Below are positions 6,192 to 6,354 of a stretch of 6,354 nucleotides of DNA, piece after piece. Within the stretch, counting starts at the first letter, position 1. Each line of letters opens with the position of its first letter. The stretch comes from Chitinophagales bacterium (GTDB taxonomy: Bacteria > Bacteroidota > Bacteroidia > Chitinophagales > Chitinophagaceae). The notes under the pieces are model-generated. The model did no database searches. It worked only from the letters and a program-made list of their open reading frames with translations, and was not told where the DNA came from. The position numbers and the translations under genes were made by a program. Location: the NCBI GenBank assembly GCA_013297585.1, contig JAAFHG010000233.1, forward strand, positions 1 to 6,354. The letters are read 5' to 3'.

Positions 6192-6354
6192 ATGCGATTT
6201 ATAAAATTGATAGGCTTTAGTGTGGTGATTTTGTTCGCTTTGGTAACAGCCTTAGGCTTGCTATTTCCATCGCAAGTATTGGTATCTAGGGCGGTAGATA
6301 TTACTGCGCCTAAAGACAGTATTTTATTGCTGGTAAAAGATGTGAATGGTTGGC
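6192..6354 (+). CDS. SRPBCC-like membrane-anchored protein, 3'-partial
   Basis: The ATG follows the permease stop by 2 bp, so it is very likely cotranscribed. The first 54 residues are visible before the window ends. A hydrophobic helix at about 4-27 (LIGFSVVILFALVTALGLLF) looks like an N-terminal anchor or uncleaved signal. It is followed by VLVSRAVDITAPKDSILLLVKDVNGW, which resembles the first strand and helix of SRPBCC/polyketide-cyclase-like domains, whose usual opening is a V.RS..I.AP..., then V.D...W. The ligand and role are unknown. The family call rests on this short segment only. Confidence 0.68.
   Translation, partial: MRFIKLIGFSVVILFALVTALGLLFPSQVLVSRAVDITAPKDSILLLVKDVNGW

Overview
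The window looks like chromosomal DNA of a Bacteroidota bacterium, possibly a Chitinophagaceae-like lineage (inference). The DNA is AT-rich. Start codons lack clear Shine-Dalgarno sequences, and two start sites are preceded by the phylum-specific -7 box TAnnTTTG. The first gene is a GH106-type rhamnosidase, common in polysaccharide-degrading Bacteroidota. No RNA gene, CRISPR array or insertion sequence is visible.

Layout: (1) 1-2777, plus strand: the 3' part of a large GH106 alpha-L-rhamnosidase, open through the left edge. (2) 2778-2881: a gap between convergent genes holding nested imperfect inverted repeats. (3) 4942-2882, minus strand: a tight four-gene block in the order Xre/DUF2384 antitoxin, RES-domain toxin, folK, deoxynucleoside kinase. 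Antitoxin and toxin overlap in ATGA, toxin and folK overlap in TAATG, and folK and the kinase are 23 bp apart. (4) 4943-5067: a divergent promoter region with two near-identical palindromes, GACATTTGTC and GACACTTGTC, flanking the -7 box of the antitoxin promoter, plus a full Bacteroidota-type promoter facing the other way. (5) 5068-6189, plus strand: an ABC-2 type permease. Two bases later comes the start of a membrane-anchored SRPBCC-like protein cut by the right edge.

The most interesting arrangement is the minus-strand block. A predicted NAD-degrading toxin-antitoxin pair occupies the promoter-proximal half of what appears to be one transcription unit with two nucleotide/cofactor metabolism genes, and the toxin stop codon overlaps the folK start codon. 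The paired palindromes are the likely autorepression operator, so folK and the kinase may be under toxin-antitoxin control unless internal promoters exist. The proposed promoter also implies that the antitoxin starts at the ATG at 4942, not at the upstream GTG at 4975.
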